Assembly: GCF_016126015.1 (NCBI RefSeq)
Contig: NZ_JAEFDB010000002.1
Coordinates: 1 to 64,000, forward strand
Reading direction: 5' to 3'
Length of the DNA stretch: 64,000 nt
Source: Capnocytophaga periodontitidis
GTDB lineage: Bacteria > Bacteroidota > Bacteroidia > Flavobacteriales > Flavobacteriaceae
Shown here: positions 7,758-15,013 of the stretch, in pieces
How the letters are laid out: the number at the start of each line of letters is the position of its first letter
Numbering within the stretch: the stretch's first letter is position 1
Translations under genes and position numbers: made by a program
The notes under the pieces: generated by a model
Told to the model about the DNA's origin: nothing
Database searches by the model: none
What the model saw: only the letters and a program-made list of their open reading frames with translations

Positions 7758-7952
7758 TTAATTTTCTGATTTCTCAGTGTTTTCGGGTTTCTTTTCGTTG
7801 GGGTCTTTAGCGGCATCTTTGAACTCGCGGATGCCACTGCCCAAACCGCGCATTAGTTCAGGGATTTTTTTGCCTCCAAAGAGCAATAATATAAGGGCTA
7901 CAATAATGACGATTTGCCAGGGTCCTACGACCCCTAAAAATATACTTAGCAT
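7758..7952 (-). CDS. tatA: twin-arginine translocase subunit TatA/E
   Basis: This 64-residue protein has one N-terminal membrane helix ([15 protein letters not shown]), the hinge [21 protein letters not shown] with the conserved Phe-Gly, then an amphipathic helix and a charged tail. TatA forms the translocation pore for folded twin-arginine proteins with TatC, which is not in this window. A TACCTTTG promoter element lies 72 bp upstream. The antitoxin gene follows after 9 bp, so the TA pair may be transcribed with tatA. Confidence 0.92.
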   Translation of the reverse strand: MLSIFLGVVGPWQIVIIVALILLLFGGKKIPELMRGLGSGIREFKDAAKDPNEKKPENTEKSEN

Positions 7953-7960
7953 AGTTTCTA

Positions 7961-7990
7961 TTAGTTAAGAGGTAAGAGATAAGAGGTAAA
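7961..7990. repeat. TTAAGAGGTAAGAGATAAGAGG filler repeat
   Basis: This is a run of degenerate 8-10-nt words (TTAAGAGG, TAAGAGA, TAAGAGG) directly before tatA. The same words occur at 18253, 23484 and 38462, each time near the 5' side of a minus-strand gene. Confidence 0.55.
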
Positions 7991-8023
7991 GTGATACCTA
8001 TTAGCTGTTACTTGTTTGTGGTG

Positions 8024-8031
8024 CAAAGGTA
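8024..8031 (-). promoter_or_regulatory. promoter -7 element, TACCTTTG
   Basis: This is a minus-strand consensus -7 element 72 bp before tatA, in the gap after the ankyrin gene. It probably drives tatA, the TA pair and perhaps ybjQ and mutY. Confidence 0.55.
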
Positions 8032-8085
8032 TAAAACAATTAATAATTAACAATGAATAATGAAGAAATTTTTGGATTTTAGAAT

Positions 8086-9234
8086 TTAGTTTTTTTCGCG
8101 AATAGCTCCTGCGTCTATTAGCAAACTTTTACAAGCGTCTAAATTTGTTTTTTCATCTTCGTTTATTTCAATGCCATAGTCACTTAGGATATTGTCTAAC
8201 GCTGAGGAAATAATGGAGTAGTCACCATCTTCTAAGAAATAATTGATATTAGGATTAGCGCCTTTACTGAGTAGATATTTCATCAGTTTAGGGTTGTGAG
8301 TATATGAGGTAACTTGTAGCGCATTGATGCCATCATAACCAAAGAAGTTGATATCAGCACCTAATGAAAGCATTTTGTCGGCTAAAGAGATAGTTTGCTG
8401 TACAATTAGATCTTCATTAGCGTTGGGTGTGTTTTCGGCTATTTTGCAAGTAGCAGAATCGAATAATTGGGTAAAGGGAGTACATCCTAAGTGGTTGATG
8501 CAGTTGATGTTTGTTCCTTCGGGGACTGTTTTTTCAATATTTTTCCAATCAAAATTATCTACAGCATTAAAGAGTTTATTTTCTTCTTTTGTGAGGGTAG
8601 GGGTTGTTTCTTTGGCGTAGAGGAGAGTTAAAAGTTCGGTATCGCAATATACAAAAAAGTCTTTTATCTCATCATAAGAAAACCTACAGTTATATTGATT
8701 GAAGAAGTAAGATGTTTTGTTGTTTCGATATTGGTCAGCAATTTTATTTATAATGTTGTTGTTGATTTCGGGTTCATTTACACAAGCGTTCAGTTGTAAG
8801 GTCTCGTTATTTTGGGAGAAATAAATGCTTTCAGAAGATATGATTAGCGGGCTGTCGCATAGGGCGATGAGCATTTCTTTAAAATAGTTTTCAGCTTCAG
8901 CTCTTTTGTTGTGGGTAAAAACTAATTTTTTTAGAGGGTCTTTAGTTTTTACCCATTCATGATTGAGATGGAAAGGGTACCATTGCTGAGTGAGTTTTTG
9001 GGCTACTTCCCATACTTGTAAAGCGAAGTTAAACTTTGCGCTACGTACACAAAGTTCTGTAGGGAGTTCTTTTTTATCAAATTTTGCAAAGAAGTAAGCT
9101 TTTTGAAAATCATTTAGGCTTCTCAAAAGATAAGGGGAGTAATTAATTTTTCTATCTAATGAGTGATAAGTGCTTAGGATGTCACTTTTAGTTTGAAATT
9201 GTTCGCGGGAGTAACGTTCTGTAAAGTGTTTCAT
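8086..9234 (-). CDS. ankyrin-repeat protein
   Basis: This is a 382-residue cytoplasmic protein without a signal peptide. Residues from about 225 on carry degenerate ankyrin repeats: NCINHLGCTPFTQL, DKMLSLGADINFFGYDGINALQV, KYLLSKGANPN and a final LLIDAGAI. The N-terminal 220 residues are all-helical in character and match nothing I know. It starts 9 bp after the DUF4837 gene ends and may be co-transcribed with it. Ankyrin repeats imply protein-protein contacts; no further role can be read. Confidence 0.75.
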   Translation of the reverse strand: MKHFTERYSREQFQTKSDILSTYHSLDRKINYSPYLLRSLNDFQKAYFFAKFDKKELPTELCVRSAKFNFALQVWEVAQKLTQQWYPFHLNHEWVKTKDPLKKLVFTHNKRAEAENYFKEMLIALCDSPLIISSESIYFSQNNETLQLNACVNEPEINNNIINKIADQYRNNKTSYFFNQYNCRFSYDEIKDFFVYCDTELLTLLYAKETTPTLTKEENKLFNAVDNFDWKNIEKTVPEGTNINCINHLGCTPFTQLFDSATCKIAENTPNANEDLIVQQTISLADKMLSLGADINFFGYDGINALQVTSYTHNPKLMKYLLSKGANPNINYFLEDGDYSIISSALDNILSDYGIEINEDEKTNLDACKSLLIDAGAIREKN

Positions 9235-9243
9235 AGTTAGTTA

Positions 9244-10233
9244 CTAACGAGTAAATTCAATTGATTTGACAATCGCTTCGAGTTCAAAGAGCATATCGCG
9301 TTTGGCGACTCCTGGAGCATATAGGAAACCTTCCACAACTAAGAGTCGGTTATGGGCTTTATCCTCAATGATGTAGTTGATATAAGGACCTCCAAGAGCG
9401 AAGCCTTTTACTTCCCATAAACCTTTGCTTTCAATGGCTTTATGTCCTTTGATCATCACCTCGCTGATGCTGGGAGCAAGGTAGGTTTCGGTAACCATAT
9501 ACATACCTTTTTCGGGGCCTGGGATATATTTTTCGCCTATAGAATCGCGCATTTTCACAATAGTTTTGGCGCGACCTTCCTCATCGGTAGGGATGCTACC
9601 AAGAGGCATTTCGTAGAGGATGATGCTTGCTTTACCGCCTTTGATAGGGCGTTCCATCCAAAAGAAGTTGTTGCCGTACTTTTGGATATTAAACACGTTA
9701 GGCATAGTGAATTTAACACCTAAGGTATTTTCTACTTGTTTGTCTTTACTAAGGGAATTATCAAAGCGTTTGCGTGTTTCGATAAGTTCATTATTTTTGA
9801 ACTCATTGACAAACTCTTTGTGGTATTCTTCAACTTTGCAAGCGATGTCGCGTACTTGTTTGCCTTGTACTACACATACTACTTGAGGTTTAGCGAAGAG
9901 ATTTTCTTTTACAAACGCTTTTTTCTCATCACCGCGTTGAACGATGAGGATATTGCGGCTATTGCGGGTATTGCCTTCAAATACTTGGGGGGGAATTTGA
10001 TGGAGAGTGAAGGTAGGTTCTTCGGTAGGTAGCCCGTCGACAGGGGCAGCGAAGTAACGGCGAATGGTATCACCTATGGTGCCTTCCCATAAGTCGTTGT
10101 CAATCACCACAGCTACGCTGTTGATAGGACCCACTGAAGGGGGCAAGTAGGTATCGTTTTTACCGTTGTTAGTATCGTTGCAAGCTGCAAAAAGGAGAGC
10201 GCTCAACACGCTAAAGAATAATAGACGTTTCAT
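9244..10233 (-). CDS. DUF4837 family lipoprotein
   Basis: This 329-residue lipoprotein (lipobox LFAAC) has the family features of DUF4837, a Bacteroidota-specific group: an N-terminal VAVVIDNDLWEGTIGDTIR strand-helix, IPPQVFEGNTRNSRNILIV, and the C-terminal KGLWEVKGFALGGPYINY. The function is unknown; the signal peptide places it in the envelope. In related genomes the family sits near tat and peptidoglycan hydrolase genes, and here tatA is nearby. It ends 9 bp before the ankyrin gene. Confidence 0.85.
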   Translation of the reverse strand: MKRLLFFSVLSALLFAACNDTNNGKNDTYLPPSVGPINSVAVVIDNDLWEGTIGDTIRRYFAAPVDGLPTEEPTFTLHQIPPQVFEGNTRNSRNILIVQRGDEKKAFVKENLFAKPQVVCVVQGKQVRDIACKVEEYHKEFVNEFKNNELIETRKRFDNSLSKDKQVENTLGVKFTMPNVFNIQKYGNNFFWMERPIKGGKASIILYEMPLGSIPTDEEGRAKTIVKMRDSIGEKYIPGPEKGMYMVTETYLAPSISEVMIKGHKAIESKGLWEVKGFALGGPYINYIIEDKAHNRLLVVEGFLYAPGVAKRDMLFELEAIVKSIEFTR

Positions 10234-10303
10234 AAAAAAGATAATTTTCTGCTTTTCGAAAAAATGTGTAGCTAAAATCGTTCCAAAGTGATATTTTTCT
10301 AAG

Positions 10304-10341
10304 AAAAAAGCTACTAAGCATCTCTGTTTAGTAGCTTTTTT
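10304..10341. terminator. bidirectional hairpin terminator
   Basis: A 14-bp stem, AAAAAAGCTACTAA with its complement, encloses a 10-nt loop and has A/T tracts on both sides. On the minus strand the stem overlaps the last codons and stop of the PIN toxin gene at 10328. Confidence 0.8.
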
Positions 10342-10774
10342 TATATGTTTTAGCTTTAATTTCTTTAGTAGTTACACATATATCATAACCTTTTTCTTTT
10401 AAACCATTGGAAAGTTTAGCATCACAAGTCCATATTTTATGTCCTTTTTCCAAGTGAAGAGCTACAAAAGGATAATCATCGGGGTCTATGGATTCAACTA
10501 TACGTTGTGCTTTTTCAATATTTCTCTGTGGTATATCATCTAATTTAAAAAAAGTGATATTCTGGGTAAAATCTTTTAACAGAGCTTTTGCTTGTTTTTT
10601 GGTTAGCTTTGTATTTTTTAATATTTCGGGCAAGTGTTCCTCTATTTCTTCTAAAAGAAAGTCGGGAGCTATAAATTGCAATCTATTCTTTTTTTCCTTT
10701 AGAATAGATGCTAAAACTCCATTAGGTGAATAGAAGCAACTAAAAATAATATTACTATCTGAAATAACAATCAT
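10328..10774 (-). CDS. PIN-domain toxin
   Basis: This is a 148-residue PIN domain: VISDSNIIFSCFY with the first Asp, an acidic LLEEIEEHLPEI helix, DPDDYPFVALHLEKG with the central Asp pair, and IWTCDAKLSNGLKEKGY with the last Asp. It overlaps the upstream antitoxin candidate by 4 bp (ATGA), the usual coupling of TA operons. It differs from the other PIN toxin of the window at 7099 and is of the type with a C-terminal basic tail (KAKTYKKSY). The gene ends inside a terminator stem. Confidence 0.8.
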   Translation of the reverse strand: MIVISDSNIIFSCFYSPNGVLASILKEKKNRLQFIAPDFLLEEIEEHLPEILKNTKLTKKQAKALLKDFTQNITFFKLDDIPQRNIEKAQRIVESIDPDDYPFVALHLEKGHKIWTCDAKLSNGLKEKGYDICVTTKEIKAKTYKKSY

Positions 10775-11037
10775 ACGGTTTGTTTTTTACTTCTTTTAGT
10801 AAGAGCTTCATCCCAACGTTTAGCAACAGCTTTGTTTACTTTTTTTGAAATTGCCATAATTTCATCGCGATATTTGATAGGGATACCATCTTCATCTTCT
10901 TCAAGTTCTTCAGTAATTGTTGCTGTTTTTTTAGCTTCTTTTGTTTTTGTAACGGTCGTAAAATCAAGACTTTTAGCAAATTTTACAAAGTTCATAGCTG
11001 CTGGGCTATTGTCGTTGATAGTTATTGTGTAGGGCAT
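10771..11037 (-). CDS. putative antitoxin of the second PIN toxin
   Basis: This 88-residue protein begins MPYTITINDNSPAAMNFVKFAKSL. That opening resembles the short strand-helix start of several Bacteroidota PIN-associated antitoxins. An acidic stretch EELEEDEDG and a basic C-terminal helix follow. The 4-bp overlap with the PIN gene implies translational coupling. Upstream lies a pure heptamer repeat block at 11041-11080 in the place where the promoter would be expected. Confidence 0.7.
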   Translation of the reverse strand: MPYTITINDNSPAAMNFVKFAKSLDFTTVTKTKEAKKTATITEELEEDEDGIPIKYRDEIMAISKKVNKAVAKRWDEALTKRSKKQTV

Positions 11038-11040
11038 AAT

Positions 11041-11080
11041 AATTCAATTAACAATTAACAATTAACAATTAACAATTAGC
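11041..11080. repeat. heptamer tandem repeat, AATTAAC x5
   Basis: AATTAAC is repeated with a 7-bp period four times and ends in AATTAGC, after a partial AATTC unit. It occupies the intergenic region between dnaG and the antitoxin start, which begins 4 bp from it. Confidence 0.85.
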
Positions 11081-11131
11081 AAAAACTGCGCCAAACAAAA
11101 AGCTGTTAAAACCTTGTTTTTTTATAATAAT

Positions 11132-13102
11132 CTAATAATTTACTACGATATTGAGACGTTTGGCTAAGAGTTTTTGCAGCTGGATGTAGTTCATCACGTT
11201 CTCTAAAAGTTCTTTTTTTTCTTCCTCGTTAGCTTGTGCCATTTGCTGCGTAAGACTTTGGATGAGGTGGTGTACTAACAAACTCCTAATATTGAGAATG
11301 ATATCGCCTACAATAGTTTCAAGATGCGCATCTTTTGCTTTGGGGACGATGTCGCGTTTGCTCCAATTGTGTAGCTGATTGTTTTCGTCGTCTAACAACA
11401 TTCCTGATACTTTTTCGCTTAGTTCTATAGGCAACTCGTTGGCGATGCGATTGACGTCATAATTAGGGTTTTCGCTGAGTTTGCCCATCAACAGTTCGTA
11501 GATTTGTTTGAAATCGGGGTTGGCGAGTTCTATTTCGTCTTCTTGAAGTTCGAGGAATATCTTTTCGTAGATTTTCAGCGTTTGCTGTACCTGCTGTTCT
11601 TTGAGGGTGCCGTCTTCTTCTTCCACGAGTATGGTATCGGTGAATACGCATTCTCTATTGCCGTAGAGCAAAAGGTTTTTGATGAGGTCGTGCTCTAAGA
11701 CTTCTAAGCGGTTTACGGTGCGTTTCTGTGCTTCTTCTGGCGTTTGCACTACTTGCATCGCGGCTTTTTGCTTGCGCTCTACTTTTTGTCCTTCATAAAA
11801 GTCCTTTTTGAGGATTTGCGCCAAAGTAGAGAAAAGCACTTGCTCCGAGATGTCCATAATGGTAGCGCACTCACGCACATATACTTCCCGCTTGATAAGG
11901 TCAGGGATTTTAGAGATACTCTCTACCATATCGCGTATGGTTTCGGCTTTTTTGATAGGGTCGTTCTGCACCTCTTGCATTAGGAGGGAGGCTTTGAAGC
12001 GAATGAAATCGGTGGCGTTACTTTCGAGGTATAGCACGAGGTCTTCATAGGCGGTTTTGCGAGCAAAGCTATCGGGGTCATCGCCATCAGGGAAGGTGCA
12101 GACTTTCACGTTCATACCCTGCTCCAAGATGAGGTCTACCCCGCGAATAGAAGCCCGTAAGCCTGCAGCATCGCCGTCGTACAACACTGTGATGTTGGGT
12201 GTAAGGCGGTGAATGAGCCGTATTTGGTCTTGTGTAAGTGCTGTTCCGCTTGAGGCTACTACATTTTCGATACCCTTTTGGTGCATTTGAATCACATCGG
12301 TATATCCTTCAACCAGATAGCAGTTATCGGCTTTGGCGATGGCTTGTTTTGCAAAGAAGATTCCATACAGCACTTTGCTTTTATGGTAAATCTCGCTTTC
12401 GGGGGAGTTGAGGTATTTAGCTTGTTTCTTGTCGTTGGTAAGGATACGCCCCCCGAAGCCCAGTACGCGTCCGCTCATAGAGTGAATGGGGAACATTACG
12501 CGCCCTTTGAAGCGGTCGAACTTACGGTCGCCATTGACGATGGTGAGTCCGGTTTTTTCTAAGAACTCCAACTGATAGCCTTTAGCAAGGGCGGTATCGG
12601 TGAAGGCTGTCCACTCGTCGGGGGAGAAGCCTAAGCGGAATTTTTGGATAGTTTCCTCAGTAAAACCGCGCTCTTTGAAATAGGTCATACCGATAGCTTT
12701 GCCAGCTTCGGTATTGAAAAGGGTGTCCTGAAAATATTGTTGGGCGTATTCTGAGACGATATAGAGGCTCTCGCGCTCATCGGCTTGTGCTTTTTCTTCC
12801 GAAGATTGCTGAGTTTCCTCAATATCGATATGGTATTTTTTAGCCAAATAGCGAATAGCTTCGGGGTAGGTGAAATGCTCGTGCTCCATTAGGAAAGCAA
12901 TAGCATTCCCGCCTTTGCCACTACTGAAGTCTTTCCATATTTGCTTTACGGGCGAGACCATAAAGCTGGGTGTCCGCTCGTTGGAGAACGGACTCAATCC
13001 TTTGTAATTAGAGCCTGCACGCTTGAGTTGGACGAAGTCGCCGATGACTTCCTCCACCCGCATTTGGTCGTATACTTTATCTATGGTATTTTTTGAAATC
13101 AC
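11132..13102 (-). CDS. dnaG: DNA primase DnaG
   Basis: DnaG makes the RNA primers for replication. The 656-residue protein keeps the N-terminal fold (YKGLSPFSNERTPSF, then IWKDFSSGKGGN), the catalytic core with the TOPRIM segment CYLVEGYTDVIQMHQ and the VLYDGDAAGLRAS motif, and a long C-terminal helicase-binding domain. The CHC2 zinc ribbon has lost all four ligands: the usual Cys, His, Cys and Cys are Ser37, Ser40, Asp58 and Ser61. The gene is otherwise intact and clearly essential. I recall the same losses in other Flavobacteriia, so this is probably a clade trait. Confidence 0.95.
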   Translation of the reverse strand: MISKNTIDKVYDQMRVEEVIGDFVQLKRAGSNYKGLSPFSNERTPSFMVSPVKQIWKDFSSGKGGNAIAFLMEHEHFTYPEAIRYLAKKYHIDIEETQQSSEEKAQADERESLYIVSEYAQQYFQDTLFNTEAGKAIGMTYFKERGFTEETIQKFRLGFSPDEWTAFTDTALAKGYQLEFLEKTGLTIVNGDRKFDRFKGRVMFPIHSMSGRVLGFGGRILTNDKKQAKYLNSPESEIYHKSKVLYGIFFAKQAIAKADNCYLVEGYTDVIQMHQKGIENVVASSGTALTQDQIRLIHRLTPNITVLYDGDAAGLRASIRGVDLILEQGMNVKVCTFPDGDDPDSFARKTAYEDLVLYLESNATDFIRFKASLLMQEVQNDPIKKAETIRDMVESISKIPDLIKREVYVRECATIMDISEQVLFSTLAQILKKDFYEGQKVERKQKAAMQVVQTPEEAQKRTVNRLEVLEHDLIKNLLLYGNRECVFTDTILVEEEDGTLKEQQVQQTLKIYEKIFLELQEDEIELANPDFKQIYELLMGKLSENPNYDVNRIANELPIELSEKVSGMLLDDENNQLHNWSKRDIVPKAKDAHLETIVGDIILNIRSLLVHHLIQSLTQQMAQANEEEKKELLENVMNYIQLQKLLAKRLNIVVNY

Positions 13103-13128
13103 TGTTTTTTAGATTAAGGAAGAAAGGA

Positions 13129-14139
13129 TTAATTTGTTAATTGTTTCAGGTCGTCCTCTAATTCTTTAAGGCTGTTCTCACGTTCTATTTGGCGTTGCTT
13201 AGCTTGGTATTTTTCATACTCTTGAGCAGATTTCTCTATAGCCATTTGGTGTGAAATCTTACCAGCGTGTTGTAAGAGCTCTCTGCCATTGAGTTGCAGG
13301 ATAATATCCAAGCGGGCTATCCAGTCTTTCATATACATAGGCGTTTGCTGTTGTGCCATAGTTTCGGCGAAAGCTAAATATTGTTCTACAAGCAAGCCCA
13401 AAAGCTTTATTTCCTCTTCATTGAGGTAGTTCTTGGCGATGCTTACTTCACTTTTTTTAATAGTGGCAGCAGCTGTTTTGTCGTAGGATTGCATACCCAG
13501 AAGGGGTAAAGAGGCATCAGCACGATTATAGACTATCTCGGCAGCTGTTTGCTGGCTAACCGCCCATAGGAGTTTGTTTTGCACTACCTTAAAGAACATT
13601 ATGGTTTGCTCATCTTGAGGGTTGTAGTCTATACTGGTTTTGTATATATCTTTAATTTTTTGATAGAAGAACCGTTCAGAGATTCGTATTTTGCGGAGGC
13701 GTTCTTGGAGCTGGTCGAAGTAGTTCATCGCAGTACCTTGCTTAAAACGCTCGTCATTTAACACAAAACCTTTGATTAAATACTCTTTGAGTTGCTGAGT
13801 TGCCCAAATACGAAAACGCGTTCCTTGTTGTGATTTTACTCGGTAACCTACTGAGATAATCACATCGAGATTGTAATATTTTACCCAATATTCTTTTCCA
13901 TCAGTAGCAGTTGTCCGGAAATTCCGGATAACTGAATTTTTATCTAATTCTCCTTCTTTAAAGATGTTGGAAATATGTTCGCTTATAGTTCGCTTATCTT
14001 TACTAAAAAGAACAGACATTTCGGCTTGTGAAAGCCATATTGTTTCATCTTGGAAGCGTACATCTATCTTAACATCTCCTTCTTGATTTTGGTATATGAG
14101 AAACTGTGAGTCCATAGGGTTTATTTGTTTGTCAATCAT
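13129..14139 (-). CDS. RhuM family protein (virulence RhuM, COG3943)
   Basis: This is a 336-residue RhuM family protein. Residues IWLSQAEMSVLFSKDKRTIS form a helix-turn-helix-like start, followed by NSVIRNFRTTATDGKEYWVKYYNLDVIISVGYRV and FRIWATQQLKEYLIKGFVLNDER, both typical of the family. A long coiled coil closes the protein. I chose the ATG at 14137-14139 (MIDKQINPMDSQF), 1 bp after the upstream stop; MDSQF at 14115 is the alternative. The frame stays open further upstream but only in the shadow of the neighbouring gene. The family is found near restriction and mobile loci; its function is unproven. Confidence 0.85.
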   Translation of the reverse strand: MIDKQINPMDSQFLIYQNQEGDVKIDVRFQDETIWLSQAEMSVLFSKDKRTISEHISNIFKEGELDKNSVIRNFRTTATDGKEYWVKYYNLDVIISVGYRVKSQQGTRFRIWATQQLKEYLIKGFVLNDERFKQGTAMNYFDQLQERLRKIRISERFFYQKIKDIYKTSIDYNPQDEQTIMFFKVVQNKLLWAVSQQTAAEIVYNRADASLPLLGMQSYDKTAAATIKKSEVSIAKNYLNEEEIKLLGLLVEQYLAFAETMAQQQTPMYMKDWIARLDIILQLNGRELLQHAGKISHQMAIEKSAQEYEKYQAKQRQIERENSLKELEDDLKQLTN

Positions 14140-14140
14140 T

Positions 14141-14953
14141 TTACCCCTCGATAGTAGCCTCTTCGAGCTTGCCGTTGAGGTTGCCATATACGGTAATGGC
14201 GTGCCCCCAGAACATATCGTCGTCATCAAAATAGATACAGAAACGCTGGTCATCAAAGAGGATTATACTAGAGATGTTTATACGATAAGCAAAGCTTTTT
14301 TGAGTAATCATAGGGGTAGTAACTCCTGTTTCTTTTAGCCACTTATTAGCTAAGTCGGTAAGTTTTTCGGCAGCAAAGGTTTTCAGGTGTTCTATCCACA
14401 GATTAAAATTATCCTTAGTAAGATTTTTAAAAGATTTTAAGAGGTTTTGTAGTGTGCTTAGTTCGGTAGTTTCTACCCCAAATATTATTTGTTTATCGGT
14501 ATAGAGAATATCACCTTCAAACCAATCTTGTTCTCGGTCGAGATCTAAACTAAAATCTTCATCTTCATAAGTAACTTCGGTGTTGTATTCCTCAATAATA
14601 GGGTCGAAACGAGGTTCGGTTATATTCTCTTCCAAGACTGCTACCAACATAAAGCAACGTTGCTCAGGGTGTGAGAATTCCGGCTTTTTAGGGCGTACTT
14701 TGATGCGGAAAGCTTCTAACGGAGCGAAATAATACTGCCAATTACTTTCATCAGTTGCTAACCATTCCAAACGGATATTCTCTTCGCAAAGTTCACCTGT
14801 TTTTACATCAATATATGCCAAAGGGTTGTTAGAAGGTACCCAAGCTCCATTATAATAAGCTGCTCCATTGGTAGGACTTTCAATGAGCACGATAAGCTCC
14901 TTTTCTTCGGGAAGGAACTCATCAGAGAATTTCTGTACAGTTTGTGGGCTCAT
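14141..14953 (-). CDS. hypothetical protein with a DUF2262-like C-terminus
   Basis: This is a 270-residue acidic cytoplasmic protein. The last 60 residues, with SSIILFDDQRFCIYFDDDDM and then FWGHAITVYG, resemble DUF2262 domains, which end in a DGD-M-F-GH signature. The rest is unassigned. Its stop is followed after 1 bp by the ATG of the RhuM gene, so the two are translationally coupled and probably work together. A TAACTTTG promoter element lies 27 bp upstream. The DUF2262 call is from memory of the motif. Confidence 0.6.
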   Translation of the reverse strand: MSPQTVQKFSDEFLPEEKELIVLIESPTNGAAYYNGAWVPSNNPLAYIDVKTGELCEENIRLEWLATDESNWQYYFAPLEAFRIKVRPKKPEFSHPEQRCFMLVAVLEENITEPRFDPIIEEYNTEVTYEDEDFSLDLDREQDWFEGDILYTDKQIIFGVETTELSTLQNLLKSFKNLTKDNFNLWIEHLKTFAAEKLTDLANKWLKETGVTTPMITQKSFAYRINISSIILFDDQRFCIYFDDDDMFWGHAITVYGNLNGKLEEATIEG

Positions 14954-14979
14954 AGTTGTAAGGTGTTAAATAGCAAAGG

Positions 14980-14987
14980 CAAAGTTA
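14980..14987 (-). promoter_or_regulatory. promoter -7 element, TAACTTTG
   Basis: This minus-strand -7 element lies 27 bp before the DUF2262-like gene and would transcribe it together with the RhuM gene. Confidence 0.5.
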
Positions 14988-15013
14988 TACAATTATTTTG
15001 ATAAAGCAATATT

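Noticed and set aside
14140-14256. An upstream extension of the RhuM gene by 39 residues
   Set aside because: These codons lie inside the upstream gene in another frame, and the conserved family start is at MDSQF, so the extension is not real.
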